Positions 1-9,628 of a stretch of DNA of 64,000 bases are shown piece by piece. Numbering within the stretch: the first letter of the stretch is position 1; each line of letters opens with the position of its first letter. The DNA comes from Gammaproteobacteria bacterium (GTDB lineage Bacteria; Pseudomonadota; Gammaproteobacteria; SZUA-229): positions 62,001 to 126,000 of the forward strand of contig JAPHRO010000026.1 in assembly GCA_026195895.1 (NCBI GenBank), in the 5' to 3' direction. The position numbers and the translations under genes were made by a program. A model generated the notes under the pieces. It had not been told where the DNA came from and searched no databases. It saw only the letters and a program-made list of their open reading frames with translations.

Positions 1-483
1 ATTATCTTACAAATTCCCGATCGTTCGGCGCAAATAGCGCTCGGCCTGTTAACCATGGGATTGGGGATCTATTCCTGGCTGTCCCCCAGACTGGGGCAGC
101 AATTTGAACCCAGAAATCGCACCACGTCAGGATTCATTCTCGGCGGCCTGGTAATTTTTATTATCGGCGCCCTCAATGGCTCACTGACATCAGGCACCGG
201 TCTGTTTGTCACCCTGTGGCTGATACGCTGGTTCGGTCTTGATTATAAGGCGGCCGTCGCCTATACCCTGATCCTGGTGGGTATGTTCTGGAATGCGACC
301 GGAGCGATTACCCTGGGTATCCTGGGTGAAATTTACTGGCTGTGGCTGCCCGCCCTGTTGCTGGGGTCCTTTATTGGCGGCTATCTGGGCGCCCATCTGG
401 CCATAGTCAAAGGCAATCGATTGATTAAAAGAACCTACGAAGTCATTACCCTGGCGATAGGTCTCAAACTCATTATTGGCTAA
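1..483 (+). CDS. TauE/SafE family sulfite/organosulfonate exporter, 3' part
   Basis: The frame is open from base 1, so the gene starts outside the window; about 160 C-terminal residues are present. They form a hydrophobic membrane protein with four or so helices and the repeated Gly-rich segments typical of TauE/SafE ([17 protein letters not shown] and [13 protein letters not shown]), ending in the usual helix followed by a short tail ([11 protein letters not shown]). The family moves anions, often sulfite or sulfonates, across the inner membrane; the substrate here is not visible. It converges on pyrE, and the two 3' ends overlap by 11 bases with no terminator between them. The family call is sound; the substrate is unknown. 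Confidence 0.8.
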   Translation: MILQIPDRSAQIALGLLTMGLGIYSWLSPRLGQQFEPRNRTTSGFILGGLVIFIIGALNGSLTSGTGLFVTLWLIRWFGLDYKAAVAYTLILVGMFWNATGAITLGILGEIYWLWLPALLLGSFIGGYLGAHLAIVKGNRLIKRTYEVITLAIGLKLIIG

Positions 484-1120
484 TACCGTACTCAGCCCGA
501 TAAAACTTCATCGCATCCAGCATTTCTTCCTGGTTGCCTTGTTCCTGCAGATACTGGATTAAATCCTGCAGACCAATCACACTGGCTACATCCAGGCCAT
601 AGTCATCCTGGATTTGCTGGACGGCCGAACGATCATCCGTTCCCTTTTCCTGACGATCCAGCGCGATCAACACCCCGATTGCCGTAGCATCAGCCGCATC
701 AATTATGTCGATAGCTTCACGGATGGCGGTACCCGCAGTAATAACATCATCCAGTACCAGCACTCTGCCTTCCAGCGGCGAGCCGACAATACTACCGCCT
801 TCACCATGATCTTTGGCCTCCTTGCGATTGAAGGCATAGGGCACATCCAGACCATGATCCTGATACAGCGCCATCGCCGTTACCGCCACCAGGGGTATGC
901 CCTTATAGGCCGGACCAAACAGCACGTCGTATTTGATACCACTATCGATGATCGCCTGCGCATAGCATCGCCCCAGCTCCGCCAGAGCCTTACCCGTATT
1001 GAATAATCCAGCATTGAAGAAATATGGACTCTTGCGCCCGGACTTTAATTCAAATTCACCGAATTTCAGCACATCATATTCAAGCGCCAGTTCGATGAAG
1101 CGGTTCTGGTTATATTGCAT
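473..1120 (-). CDS. pyrE: orotate phosphoribosyltransferase
   Basis: PyrE joins orotate to PRPP to make orotidine 5'-monophosphate in de novo pyrimidine synthesis, in the cytosol. The 215-residue length is normal for the bacterial dimeric enzyme. The PRPP-binding signature is clear ([17 protein letters not shown], about residues 121-137), as is the flexible catalytic loop with basic residues ([13 protein letters not shown], about 97-109) and the N-terminal segment [17 protein letters not shown]. It converges with the exporter gene and faces xthA across a short gap that must hold both promoters. The neighbourhood (exonuclease III next to pyrE) recurs in gammaproteobacteria. Assignment is firm. 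Confidence 0.96.
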   Translation of the reverse strand: MQYNQNRFIELALEYDVLKFGEFELKSGRKSPYFFNAGLFNTGKALAELGRCYAQAIIDSGIKYDVLFGPAYKGIPLVAVTAMALYQDHGLDVPYAFNRKEAKDHGEGGSIVGSPLEGRVLVLDDVITAGTAIREAIDIIDAADATAIGVLIALDRQEKGTDDRSAVQQIQDDYGLDVASVIGLQDLIQYLQEQGNQEEMLDAMKFYRAEYGISQ

Positions 1121-1181
1121 GGTCCTGCCTGTTTAGTTGTAGAATACGTCGAATTCATAATTATAAGCGCTATTGTTGTTC

Positions 1182-1967
1182 ATGCGAATCATATCTATAA
1201 ACACCAACGGCATCCGGGCTGCTGCACGCAAAGGTTTTTTTGACTGGCTAAAAAAACAGCGGGCCGATGTCATCTGCATTCAGGAAACCAAGGCACAGGA
1301 ACACCAGCTCACTGATGCCGTGTTCTGCCCCCAGGGCTATCACTGCTATTACCACGATGCGCGCAAAAAAGGCTACAGCGGAGTGGCCATCTACAGCAAG
1401 CACGAACCTGAAAAAGTCATTAACGGTATTGGTATGCACGATATCGATGAAGAAGGTCGCTACATCGAGATTCAGTTCGATAAACTCAGCGTGATATCCC
1501 TGTACATGCATTCCGGCTCTTCATCGGAAGAACGCCAGGCACTGAAATTTGATTTCATGGCACGCTTCAAAGTGCATTTGCAAAAACTGCGACGCAAACG
1601 ACGAGAGTACGTCATCTGCGGCGACTGGAATATCGCCCATAAAAAAATCGATATCAAAAACTGGCGCAGCAATCAGAAAAACTCCGGCTTCCTGCCTGAA
1701 GAACGCCAGTGGATGACGGATTTATTTGATGAACTCGGTTATGTCGACGCCTTCCGCGTGGTTGATCAGCGCGAACACCAGTACACCTGGTGGAGCAACC
1801 GAGGCCAGGCCTGGGCAAACAATACCGGCTGGCGCATCGATTATCAGATCATCACACCAAAATTAAAAGACACGGTGAAGAAAGCCAGCATCTACAAAGA
1901 CGAGCGATTTTCTGACCATGCGCCGTTAATCATTGATTATGATTACGAGATACAAACCCAGACATAA
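1182..1967 (+). CDS. xthA: exodeoxyribonuclease III
   Basis: This Mg-dependent AP endonuclease and 3'-5' exonuclease acts in base-excision repair. Family hallmarks are visible: N-terminal MRIISINTNGIR, the metal-binding Glu in ICIQETKAQ, YSGVAIYSK, the GDWNIAHKKID segment with catalytic Asp and Asn, and the terminal FSDHAPLIIDY with Asp-His. The ATG at 1182 is chosen because it starts exactly at the conserved N-terminus; a TTG nine bases upstream would add only three residues. The stop codon abuts the ampG start with no spacer, so the two are probably cotranscribed. The assignment is firm; whether it is ExoIII or the related ExoA subtype is less so. Confidence 0.94.
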   Translation: MRIISINTNGIRAAARKGFFDWLKKQRADVICIQETKAQEHQLTDAVFCPQGYHCYYHDARKKGYSGVAIYSKHEPEKVINGIGMHDIDEEGRYIEIQFDKLSVISLYMHSGSSSEERQALKFDFMARFKVHLQKLRRKRREYVICGDWNIAHKKIDIKNWRSNQKNSGFLPEERQWMTDLFDELGYVDAFRVVDQREHQYTWWSNRGQAWANNTGWRIDYQIITPKLKDTVKKASIYKDERFSDHAPLIIDYDYEIQTQT

Positions 1968-3323
1968 ATGAATTTACCCACCGAAAACAATCACCCCCAT
2001 AGCTGGCAGGAATCCCTTAAGGTTTATAGCCAACCCCGCATCATTGTCATGCTGTTTCTGGGTTTTTCTGCTGGCCTGCCGTTTCTGCTGGTGTTTTCAA
2101 CCTTGTCCGCCTGGTTAAGTGATGCCGATGTCAGCAAAACCACCATTGGCTTTTTTAGCTGGATTGGCATTATGTATTCGATCAAGGTTTTCTGGGCACC
2201 GATTGTTGATCGCATCCCGCTACCCTTGATAACACGGCTGCTCGGACAGCGCCGTAGCTGGTTAATTGTGGCCCAGTCAGGTATTGCTATCGGATTGCTG
2301 CTGCTGGCTTACACAAGCCCCGGCAATCATCTTCAACTATTTGCCGTATACGCACTGATCGTGGCCTTTTCCTCGGCCACGCAAGATATTGTTATCGATG
2401 CCTACCGTATCGAGGCAATGGAAGCAGAATATCAGGCGGCTATGGCAGCGACTTATGTTTTTGGCTACCGGTTCGCCACACTGGCGGCCGGTGCCGGCGC
2501 GCTGTATATCGCCGATTTTATGAACTGGAAAATGGCATACCTGGCAATGGCCGCATTAACCGGTGTTGGTATTGTGACCACGCTGATTATTCGCGAGCCG
2601 AAACACCCGATTCAAGCCGACACCCTGGCTCAAGAAGAACAACTGATCAGTGAAATTGAAGACACTGTTCATGTAAAAGGTGTTTTACAGAAAATCACCG
2701 AATGGTTTGCGGCCGCCGTGATCAGTCCATTTGTTGAATTTTTCCGCCGCAGCGGCAAATATGCGCTAATCATTTTATTACTCATCGGCACCTATCGAAT
2801 TACCGATATCACCATGGCGGTTATGGCAAATCCGTTTTATTTAGACCTGGGATTTAGCAAATCAGAAATTGCCAGCGTGTCGAAAATATTTAGCTTTTTC
2901 TTTACGCTGGCGGGTGCTGCACTGGGCGGTATTCTGGTAATGCGTTATGGCATTATGAAAATTTTATTCCTCGGCTCCATACTGGTTATCAGCACCAATA
3001 TGTTATTTGCTCTGCTGTCGACTATCGGCCCTGATCTTAGCATGCTGGCGGTGGTTATCGGCGCCGACAGTCTGGCCGGTGGTATTGCGACTGCGGTGTT
3101 TATCGCTTATTTATCCAGCTTAACCAATAAAGCCTATACCGCAACCCAGTATGCCCTGTTTAGTTCGTTAATGACTTTATTCCCCAAAATCATCGCCGGC
3201 TTTTCCGGCATTATCGTCGATGCCTATGGTTACTTTTCTTTTTATATTTACTCGTCGTTCCTCGGCCTGCCGGCACTGTTTATTATTATTTATTTACTAA
3301 AAAACAAATCGCATTCAGAATAA
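1968..3323 (+). CDS. ampG: AmpG-like muropeptide MFS transporter
   Basis: This is a 451-residue inner-membrane protein with about 12 hydrophobic helices. AmpG-type permeases of the major facilitator superfamily import GlcNAc-anhydroMurNAc peptides for peptidoglycan recycling. Characteristic stretches include FSAGLPFLLVFSTLSAWL near the N-terminus, the loop APIVDRIPLP with a bound-Asp motif, and SSATQDIVIDAYRIE in helix 4-5, which is highly conserved in AmpG. The cytoplasmic loop between helices 6 and 7 is long (about residues 210-260). The ATG follows the xthA stop codon directly. No ampC or ampR is nearby, so a recycling role fits better than beta-lactamase induction. The next gene is convergent. 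Confidence 0.88.
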   Translation: MNLPTENNHPHSWQESLKVYSQPRIIVMLFLGFSAGLPFLLVFSTLSAWLSDADVSKTTIGFFSWIGIMYSIKVFWAPIVDRIPLPLITRLLGQRRSWLIVAQSGIAIGLLLLAYTSPGNHLQLFAVYALIVAFSSATQDIVIDAYRIEAMEAEYQAAMAATYVFGYRFATLAAGAGALYIADFMNWKMAYLAMAALTGVGIVTTLIIREPKHPIQADTLAQEEQLISEIEDTVHVKGVLQKITEWFAAAVISPFVEFFRRSGKYALIILLLIGTYRITDITMAVMANPFYLDLGFSKSEIASVSKIFSFFFTLAGAALGGILVMRYGIMKILFLGSILVISTNMLFALLSTIGPDLSMLAVVIGADSLAGGIATAVFIAYLSSLTNKAYTATQYALFSSLMTLFPKIIAGFSGIIVDAYGYFSFYIYSSFLGLPALFIIIYLLKNKSHSE

Positions 3324-3339
3324 TATAACTAAATAATCC

Positions 3340-3765
3340 TTAGCCGAACTTCATCAGTAATATTTTCCTGCCCTGGTCAGAATACTTGCGGTATTTATCA
3401 GCAATAATAACAGGTATCTCCTCAACATTCGTATCGCCAAAGCCGGCTCGCTTATAAAAGCCTTCCAGATGTTCAAACGGGAAACAGTAACAGGGTTTCT
3501 CAGCCAGAATATCCTGCAGCGCTGACAACATATAACTGCCGACGCCGCTGTTTCTATCATCACGACCCACACACATGCTGCGCAATAGCCAGGCGTCTTC
3601 ATGCGTACAAAGCCTGAGCGCGGCAATAATTTTTCTGTTTTTTAGCGCAACATATACAGCATCTGATTTAGCTACCTGCGGCCGCATTTTATGCTGGCGA
3701 TAAAATCGCTTCACCAGCTCCAGCTCATAGCCTTCCGCCCGCTTAATTGTGATACTATTTTCCAA
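3340..3765 (-). CDS. GNAT family N-acetyltransferase
   Basis: This 141-residue cytosolic protein has the GNAT fold: an N-terminal strand-helix (IKRAEGYELELVKRFYRQH), a central strand with R-rich acetyl-CoA loop (SMCVGRDDRNSGVGSYMLSAL, with the loop motif RNSGVGS) and a C-terminal strand-helix region containing FEHLEGFYKRAGF. The substrate cannot be told from sequence. The predicted start is a TTG whose first base is shared with the ATG of the divergent tapT gene, so there is no intergenic space for promoters; each promoter must lie inside the other gene, or translation starts later than shown. Confidence 0.8.
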   Translation of the reverse strand: MENSITIKRAEGYELELVKRFYRQHKMRPQVAKSDAVYVALKNRKIIAALRLCTHEDAWLLRSMCVGRDDRNSGVGSYMLSALQDILAEKPCYCFPFEHLEGFYKRAGFGDTNVEEIPVIIADKYRKYSDQGRKILLMKFG

Positions 3766-4397
3766 TGAGTCGCGCCTATTGTTATCAATGCCATAAAGCT
3801 AAAGCAGCCTGTATCTGCGGCCAGTCACCTGCAATAGAAAATCAGACAAATATTATCGTATTACAGCACCCTGCAGAAACCAGCAATCCTAAGGGTAGCG
3901 CAATTATTGCGAAACTGTACCTGGAAAAAATACAGCTCTGGATCGGTGAGGATTTCTCCAGCCACTCAAAGCTCAATCAGTTAATTGAACAATACCCCCA
4001 TTCGACAGCCGTGGTATATCCTGGGGAAAACACTCTGTCACTTGACGGCTTTATCGTGGATAGCAGCAGAACTATAGTCAATACATATCCAGAGAACCCT
4101 TTAAATTTAATATTCATTGATGGCAACTGGCGCAAGGCCAGAAAAATATGGCACTTATCTCGCAACTTACATAAGCTACCCTGCATCAAAATCGATCCCG
4201 AAAGCAGATCAAATTATCGAATAAGAAAAATCCCTGATGACAACTACCTTTCCAGTATAGAAGCCATACACTTTTGTTTAAGCAAGATCGAAAACGACCA
4301 GAGCAAGTTCAGGCCTTTATTGAACATATTTAATAACATGATTGATTTCCAGATTACCAGAATGGGCCGCGATGTTTATCTCAACAACTACAGCTAG
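3765..4397 (+). CDS. tapT: DTW-domain tRNA aminocarboxypropyltransferase (TapT-like)
   Basis: DTW-domain proteins transfer the aminocarboxypropyl group of S-adenosylmethionine to uridine 47 in the variable loop of tRNA (acp3U). The 210-residue product begins with a zinc-binding Cys cluster (CYQC near residue 6 and CIC near 16) and contains the signature region FIDGNWRKARKIW, where DGNW stands in for the name-giving D-T-W. Later SNYRIRKIP and SSIEAIHFCL are typical of the family. The start is shared by one base with the divergent GNAT gene. It is followed after two bases by rlmG, so two RNA-modifying enzymes appear to be cotranscribed. Confidence 0.85.
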   Translation: MSRAYCYQCHKAKAACICGQSPAIENQTNIIVLQHPAETSNPKGSAIIAKLYLEKIQLWIGEDFSSHSKLNQLIEQYPHSTAVVYPGENTLSLDGFIVDSSRTIVNTYPENPLNLIFIDGNWRKARKIWHLSRNLHKLPCIKIDPESRSNYRIRKIPDDNYLSSIEAIHFCLSKIENDQSKFRPLLNIFNNMIDFQITRMGRDVYLNNYS

Positions 4398-4399
4398 CC

Positions 4400-5536
4400 A
4401 TGGACAATAAACTCGTAATCCCACAGGGCAGCTTTGAACTCCAGCGCTTACCTCAGCGCAAAAATGAACTGCTGCGTGCCTGGGATGCGGCTGATGAATA
4501 TATCCTGCATTACCTTGCCGAAAACGCACTGCCGCTAGCCAATTCACGCATTTTGATAATCAATGACAACTTTGGCGCACTGGCTACTGCCCTGCATACA
4601 GCTTCACCTTACACTATGTCCGATTCATGGCTTTCGCAACAGGCCACGCGCCTGAACTATCAGCGCAACAATATCCCTGTTAAAAATTTAAATCTGCTTA
4701 CCAGCCTGGACACACCCACAGAAATATTTGACCTGGTGCTAATTAAAGCGCCCAAAACGCTGGCCTTGCTTGAAGATGAGCTTATTCGAATTCGCCACTG
4801 CATAACATCTGCCACCACAATCATTGCGGCTGGCATGATTAAAGGACTAAGCCCTTCCGTCTGGAAGCTATTCGAACGCATAATCGGCGCCACAACAACG
4901 TCTCGCGCGCAGAAAAAAGCCCGGCTCATCTTTGTTACTGTAGATACCAAACTAGCCGTCCCTGTCAGTCCATATCCAACACAATATCAACTGGAAAATA
5001 CAGACTTATTAATTATTAATCATGCCAACGTTTTTTCTCGAGACAAGCTGGATACAGGTACGCGATTTTTTCTACAGCACATTCCTGAAAAATCCGACGC
5101 AACAGACATTATAGACCTGGGGTGTGGCAATGGCGTGGTTGGAATAGCCGCCGCCAGGAAAAATCCCGATGCTACAATATATTTTGTCGACGAATCATTT
5201 ATGGCGATTGCTTCTGCCCGAACCAACTACTATAACGCCTCACTTCAAAACAACCATGCTGAATTCATAGCATCTGATAGCTTATCTGAATTCACAGCAG
5301 ATGCCTGCGACCTGGTTTTATGCAATCCACCTTTTCACCAACAACATACTGTCGGCGACCAGATAGCTATCAACATGTTTAAACAATCAGAAAAAGTGCT
5401 GCGCGAACAGGGTGAGTTACTAGTGATCGGCAATCGTCATTTAAGATACGACCTTGCTCTGAAAAAAATATTTGGCAACGTCGATTGCGTTGCCTCCAAT
5501 TCGAAATTTGTTATTTTTAGCGCTATTGCCCGCTAA
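4400..5536 (+). CDS. rlmG: 23S rRNA (guanine-N2)-methyltransferase RlmG-like
   Basis: The 378-residue length matches RlmG, which methylates G1835 of 23S rRNA. The C-terminal half carries a class I SAM-binding site (IDLGCGNGVVGIAAAR, about residues 236-251) and the catalytic NPPF motif (LVLCNPPFHQQHT) of guanine-N2 methyltransferases; the N-terminal half is a degenerate methyltransferase-like domain, as in RlmG and RsmC. RsmC is the main alternative, but is usually shorter (about 340 residues) and RlmG fits the overall pattern better. The gene lies two bases after tapT. It converges on the GGDEF-EAL gene; the 38-base gap holds no evident terminator. Confidence 0.85.
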   Translation: MDNKLVIPQGSFELQRLPQRKNELLRAWDAADEYILHYLAENALPLANSRILIINDNFGALATALHTASPYTMSDSWLSQQATRLNYQRNNIPVKNLNLLTSLDTPTEIFDLVLIKAPKTLALLEDELIRIRHCITSATTIIAAGMIKGLSPSVWKLFERIIGATTTSRAQKKARLIFVTVDTKLAVPVSPYPTQYQLENTDLLIINHANVFSRDKLDTGTRFFLQHIPEKSDATDIIDLGCGNGVVGIAAARKNPDATIYFVDESFMAIASARTNYYNASLQNNHAEFIASDSLSEFTADACDLVLCNPPFHQQHTVGDQIAINMFKQSEKVLREQGELLVIGNRHLRYDLALKKIFGNVDCVASNSKFVIFSAIAR

Positions 5537-5574
5537 TAAACACCCCTGAAAACCCGTTGTTAAATCGACACCCA

Positions 5575-8184
5575 CTAGACATCAAGTCTTTTCCCCTCTA
5601 ATAACATCTTATCTATTTCATCTGGAAATTTTGGTTCACTAAAATAATAGCCCTGTATTTCATTGCAACCATGCCGGTATAGAAAATCTATTTCTTCTTT
5701 CTTCTCGACACCTTCGGCAATTACTTCAATACCAAGATTATTTGCCATGGCGATAATAGCCGTTACAATTTCCGCCTCATTATTTTCACTGGATATATCC
5801 TGAATAAATGATTTATCAATCTTCAATTTATCTATGGAAAAACGTTTTATATAACTTAATGATGAATAACCCGTTCCAAAATCATCAATGGCAAGCTGGA
5901 TGCCGGTTTTATTTAACGCATCCATGACGCTAATCACGGAATCAATATTATCCATTAATGAACTTTCTGTCAGCTCAAGCTCAATTGCTTCATGCGGAAG
6001 CTGCAAACAATCTATGGTATTAACAATATAATCCACCACCTTTGGCCTGGATAATTGATGCCCCGATATATTAATAGCCATTCTCAAATTTAAACCAAAT
6101 TTTTCACGCCATATTTTTATTTGCTGACATGCCTGCTTCAAAACCCATTCACCAATTTGATAAATCATTCCGGCATCTTCGGCAATAGGAATAAACTTCA
6201 TCGGCGACACCCAGCCGTGCGTATCATGTTGCCAACGCACCAATGCTTCAAAGCCTATGATTTCTCCTGTTATCAGATTGACCTGTGGCTGATAGGCAAC
6301 ACTAAGTTCATTTTTTTCTACAGCTTTTCGCAGGTCATTTTCCAACATCAGACGTTCGGCAAAATCCTGACTCATATCACTGGTGTAAAATTGATAATTA
6401 TTTCTCCCTGCTTCTTTTGCGCGATACATTGCAGTATCTGCATTTTTAATTAGCAGTTCACTATTATTGCCATCTTCTGGAAAAATACAGATCCCCATAC
6501 TGGTAGTCGCATACAGCTCCATACCATCTGAAAGTTTTATGGGCCTGGAAAGTACATCAACTATTTTTCTGACCACCTTGACCGCATCTTCTGGTCGAGA
6601 AATATCATTGAGTATGATCGTAAACTCATCGCCGCCAAACCGTGAAACACTGTCTGAATCACGTACGCATTGCCGAATATTTTCCGCTACCGCCTGAAGC
6701 AACAGGTCGCCAACTTTATGACCCAGAGTGTCATTAACATTTTTAAAGCGATCAACATCCAGAAACATCACTGCCAGTTTTTTATTATGTCGATGTGCTT
6801 GCGCCAGAGCATTATCCAGATGATCATTGAATAATTCCCGGTTAGGCAGGCCCGTCAGATCATCATAGTAAGCCAGGGTGTGCAGGCGTTGGCGAATTTG
6901 CTCCTGCGAACTGATATCAGAAAAAATAGCAGCATAATAAAGAACATCTCCAGCATCATTTTTAATTGAATTAATGTTCATCCATTCAGGATATATTTCA
7001 CCATTCTTACGACGATTCCAGATTTCACCTTGCCAGTACCCCATTTCATCAATGCGCTGCCACATTTGCTGGTAAAAAGATTTGTCGTGCTTCCCTGAGC
7101 TGAGAAGAGAGGGTTTTTTGCCCTGCATTTCTTTAAAGCTATATCCAGTAGTAAAAGTGAATGCGGGATTTACCGAAATAACCCTTAGATGGCTGTCAAC
7201 AATCATGACGCCTTCGGGTGTATTATCCAGCACCATTGATGCAAGATTTTCTTTCTGCTCCTGTTTGAATGTTTCAGTAACATCCCGATCAATACCACGA
7301 TAGGCCTTCAATTTGCCGGCGTCGTCATAAACAGGAATAGCACTGGTTTCCAGCACAACTTTCCTGCCATTTTTATGCAAATTAGTATTAATCAAACGAT
7401 GTATCGGCAATTCACCTTCAGCGATCTGAGTAAAAAATATTTGTTTAACTCTTTCTGCTTCGCCTGCAGGCATCAGATCAAAAGGGGTACGGCCAATGAC
7501 TTCTGTTGGCTGGTAGCCCAGAATGGCTTCCAGTTTTGGACTGGCGTAGGTGTAACAGCCAGTTTGATCAACCTCCCATACCCAGTCACTGGTGTACTCC
7601 ACCAGATTGCGATAACGCTCTTTGGTAATAGTCAGCTCTTTCTGTATCGCGCGCTGCCGCTCCAGCGCCAGGGCATTACGCATCGCAATGGCAGCACCTG
7701 CCGCCAGCCCCTGCAGCATCTCGATATCCTGACTACTAAATTCTTCACCTTCCGCTTTGTCATGCATCTCGAGACAACCGATCAGTTTGCTCTCGTGATC
7801 AATAATTGGCACATTCACCAGACTGGTAAAATCCAGTGCCTGCTGAATTTCTGGAACAACCTGTGGGTCATGCGCTGCATCGTGGGTAATATACGGTTCA
7901 AGATGGTCTGCAACCCAGCCGGGCACACCATGGCCTGACTCAAACACGTAATCCATTTCGATTTTCTCCTGACCATCGAAATATTCCCTGAACACCATTT
8001 TTTGATTTTCCAGCAAACCCGCTGCCCCTGCACGGGCAGCCACCAGTTGCTGCCCATACTGCACCAGAGTGCGACGAATGGCTGTCAGCGACAATTCGGT
8101 ATTGAGCTCACGATTAGCATGACTCAAAATTCTGAGTTGATTTTCAAGACGGTTATTTTTTTTAAGGACTTCTTCTGGAGACAT
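5575..8184 (-). CDS. GAF-PAS-PAS-GGDEF-EAL cyclic-di-GMP enzyme
   Basis: This large cytosolic protein (869 residues from the ATG at 8184; a GTG six bases upstream is possible) has, in order: a short coiled coil, a GAF domain (about 35-175), two PAS domains (about 190-310 and 315-430), a GGDEF domain and a EAL domain. The diguanylate cyclase signature GGDEF (about 517-521) is intact and preceded five residues earlier by an RxxD inhibitory I-site (RDSD). The phosphodiesterase motifs EAL, DDFGTGYSSL, AEGVE and QGYYFSEP are intact too. Both activities are therefore possible; GAF and PAS suggest control by a small ligand, redox or oxygen. No membrane segment is seen. It is monocistronic by spacing. 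Confidence 0.93.
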   Translation of the reverse strand: MSPEEVLKKNNRLENQLRILSHANRELNTELSLTAIRRTLVQYGQQLVAARAGAAGLLENQKMVFREYFDGQEKIEMDYVFESGHGVPGWVADHLEPYITHDAAHDPQVVPEIQQALDFTSLVNVPIIDHESKLIGCLEMHDKAEGEEFSSQDIEMLQGLAAGAAIAMRNALALERQRAIQKELTITKERYRNLVEYTSDWVWEVDQTGCYTYASPKLEAILGYQPTEVIGRTPFDLMPAGEAERVKQIFFTQIAEGELPIHRLINTNLHKNGRKVVLETSAIPVYDDAGKLKAYRGIDRDVTETFKQEQKENLASMVLDNTPEGVMIVDSHLRVISVNPAFTFTTGYSFKEMQGKKPSLLSSGKHDKSFYQQMWQRIDEMGYWQGEIWNRRKNGEIYPEWMNINSIKNDAGDVLYYAAIFSDISSQEQIRQRLHTLAYYDDLTGLPNRELFNDHLDNALAQAHRHNKKLAVMFLDVDRFKNVNDTLGHKVGDLLLQAVAENIRQCVRDSDSVSRFGGDEFTIILNDISRPEDAVKVVRKIVDVLSRPIKLSDGMELYATTSMGICIFPEDGNNSELLIKNADTAMYRAKEAGRNNYQFYTSDMSQDFAERLMLENDLRKAVEKNELSVAYQPQVNLITGEIIGFEALVRWQHDTHGWVSPMKFIPIAEDAGMIYQIGEWVLKQACQQIKIWREKFGLNLRMAINISGHQLSRPKVVDYIVNTIDCLQLPHEAIELELTESSLMDNIDSVISVMDALNKTGIQLAIDDFGTGYSSLSYIKRFSIDKLKIDKSFIQDISSENNEAEIVTAIIAMANNLGIEVIAEGVEKKEEIDFLYRHGCNEIQGYYFSEPKFPDEIDKMLLEGKRLDV

Positions 8185-8444
8185 AAACACTCATGGGGGG
8201 TAGCTGTTAACAAATCTCATCCCTGATCGTTTTTAAACCGTTTTATTTTTATGGTTATGTATTTTATAGCATTCTGAATAACAGATTGCTATTCAAAAAC
8301 ACCAGTACGATAGTTTGTTTAATAAGTTTTTACTGCCAGATTATGTGACTTTTGTTATCTAAGACAGAATTTCGGTATGAATACCTCCATATCTACTTGC
8401 CTGTAATCCACGAGCACAGTTCTATTCACATCATTCAATACATA

Positions 8445-8660
8445 TCAGTCATAAAATTCTGCATCATTACGCACCGACTTCGCCAGGCTCTGTATTTTAT
8501 CTGCCATTTTTTCCAGCCGCTCAACCAGAGCCGTATCAATGCCTGCTTCGATTAATAGCGCCAGCTCATCATAATGTTCATCTGACAGAGAATCACCCGC
8601 CTGATTCACCATCTCACGGAATCGATCCGCTATTTTCCGGGCATGTTTAGTTTTATGCAT
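8445..8660 (-). CDS. small conserved-looking protein downstream of ppk2
   Basis: I do not recognise this 71-residue protein. It is soluble, rich in charged residues and apparently all-helical: a basic N-terminus (MHKTKHARKIADRF), a middle helix and a C-terminal amphipathic helix (ALVERLEKMADKIQSLAKS). It starts two bases after the ppk2 stop codon on the same strand, so translational coupling with the polyphosphate kinase is likely and a PPK2-binding or regulatory role is conceivable, though unproven. Reading-frame length and tight coupling are the evidence that it is real. Confidence 0.65.
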   Translation of the reverse strand: MHKTKHARKIADRFREMVNQAGDSLSDEHYDELALLIEAGIDTALVERLEKMADKIQSLAKSVRNDAEFYD

Positions 8661-8662
8661 GA

Positions 8663-9628
8663 CTATTTCTTCTCCTTGTTTTTATCAGCTTCATGAACAG
8701 GTTCCGGCAAATCTTCCACAATCGGCGGCTCTTCCAGAGTGTGCTCGCCTTTTTCATATATAGTTTCAGCAGATCCTACGATGAGCGGATCGGGTGCTTT
8801 AACGATGTCCGGGTTTTTATTTGGATAATCGAGGCTATCCAGCAGAAATCGCATCGCATTCACACGAGCTCTTTTCTTACAATCCGATTTCACCACGGTC
8901 CAGGGTGCATCGGCGGTATCGGTATAGAAGAACATGGCCTCCTTGGCCTCGGTATAGTCTTCCCATTTATCCAGTGAAGCCAGATCAATGGGGCTTAATT
9001 TCCATTGCTTCAGCGGATCGTGCTGACGTCCCTGAAACCGTCTGAACTGCTCATTTCGGCTCACTGAAAACCACAGTTTAAACAGCTTGATACCACTACG
9101 CACCAGCATGCGTTCAAGTTCCGGCGCCTGCCGCATAAACTCAAGATATTCACCCGGCTTACAAAACCCCATTACTCGCTCGACACCGGCTCGGTTATAC
9201 CAGGAACGGTCCAGCATGACGATTTCTCCTGCACTGGGCATATATTGAATATAACGCTGAAAATACCATTGTCCCTGTTCAAATTCACTGGGCTTCTCCA
9301 GTGCCACAACGCGCGCACCACGGGGGTTCATGTGTTCCATCATGCGTTTTATGGTGCCACCCTTACCCGCGGCATCACGCCCTTCAAACAGAATAAGCAC
9401 CTTCTGTCCGGTCTCTTTTACCCAGCCCTGCATTTTCAGCAACTCTATCTGCAGGTCTTTTTTCAGGCTTTCATATTCCTTGCGGTTCATTTTCTCGGCA
9501 TAGGGATAATTCGCATCGGCAAAAATTTTACTCTTACCCATTTTTTTCATTATTTTGGGCTTAGCCAGTGTCTGATCTTCCCGCTCTGCTGAAATCTTGG
9601 GCAAGGTAAAATTCACATCGTTACTCAT
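8663..9628 (-). CDS. ppk2: polyphosphate kinase 2
   Basis: PPK2 enzymes use polyphosphate to phosphorylate nucleotides (or the reverse), in the cytosol. The core kinase domain is complete: Walker A FEGRDAAGKGGTIKR, the lid and Walker B region IVMLDRSWYNRAGVERVMG, and the conserved SPIDLASLDKWEDYTEAK segment. A single-domain PPK2 is about 230-300 residues; here a roughly 50-residue N-terminal extension and an acidic tail (EEPPIVEDLPEPVHEADK) are added. The ATG at 9628 is preferred over one 27 bases upstream because GGAGA lies seven bases before it. Substrate class (ADP, GDP or AMP) is not decided by what I can see. The small helical protein follows two bases later. Confidence 0.93.
   Translation of the reverse strand: MSNDVNFTLPKISAEREDQTLAKPKIMKKMGKSKIFADANYPYAEKMNRKEYESLKKDLQIELLKMQGWVKETGQKVLILFEGRDAAGKGGTIKRMMEHMNPRGARVVALEKPSEFEQGQWYFQRYIQYMPSAGEIVMLDRSWYNRAGVERVMGFCKPGEYLEFMRQAPELERMLVRSGIKLFKLWFSVSRNEQFRRFQGRQHDPLKQWKLSPIDLASLDKWEDYTEAKEAMFFYTDTADAPWTVVKSDCKKRARVNAMRFLLDSLDYPNKNPDIVKAPDPLIVGSAETIYEKGEHTLEEPPIVEDLPEPVHEADKNKEKK

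Noticed and set aside
614-1006. 130-residue plus-strand frame opposite pyrE
   Set aside because: It is the antisense shadow of pyrE; no motif, no ribosome-binding site and codon pattern set by pyrE.
7375-7938. 187-residue plus-strand frame opposite the GGDEF-EAL gene
   Set aside because: It is antisense to GAF and PAS domains whose protein-level conservation is obvious on the other strand.
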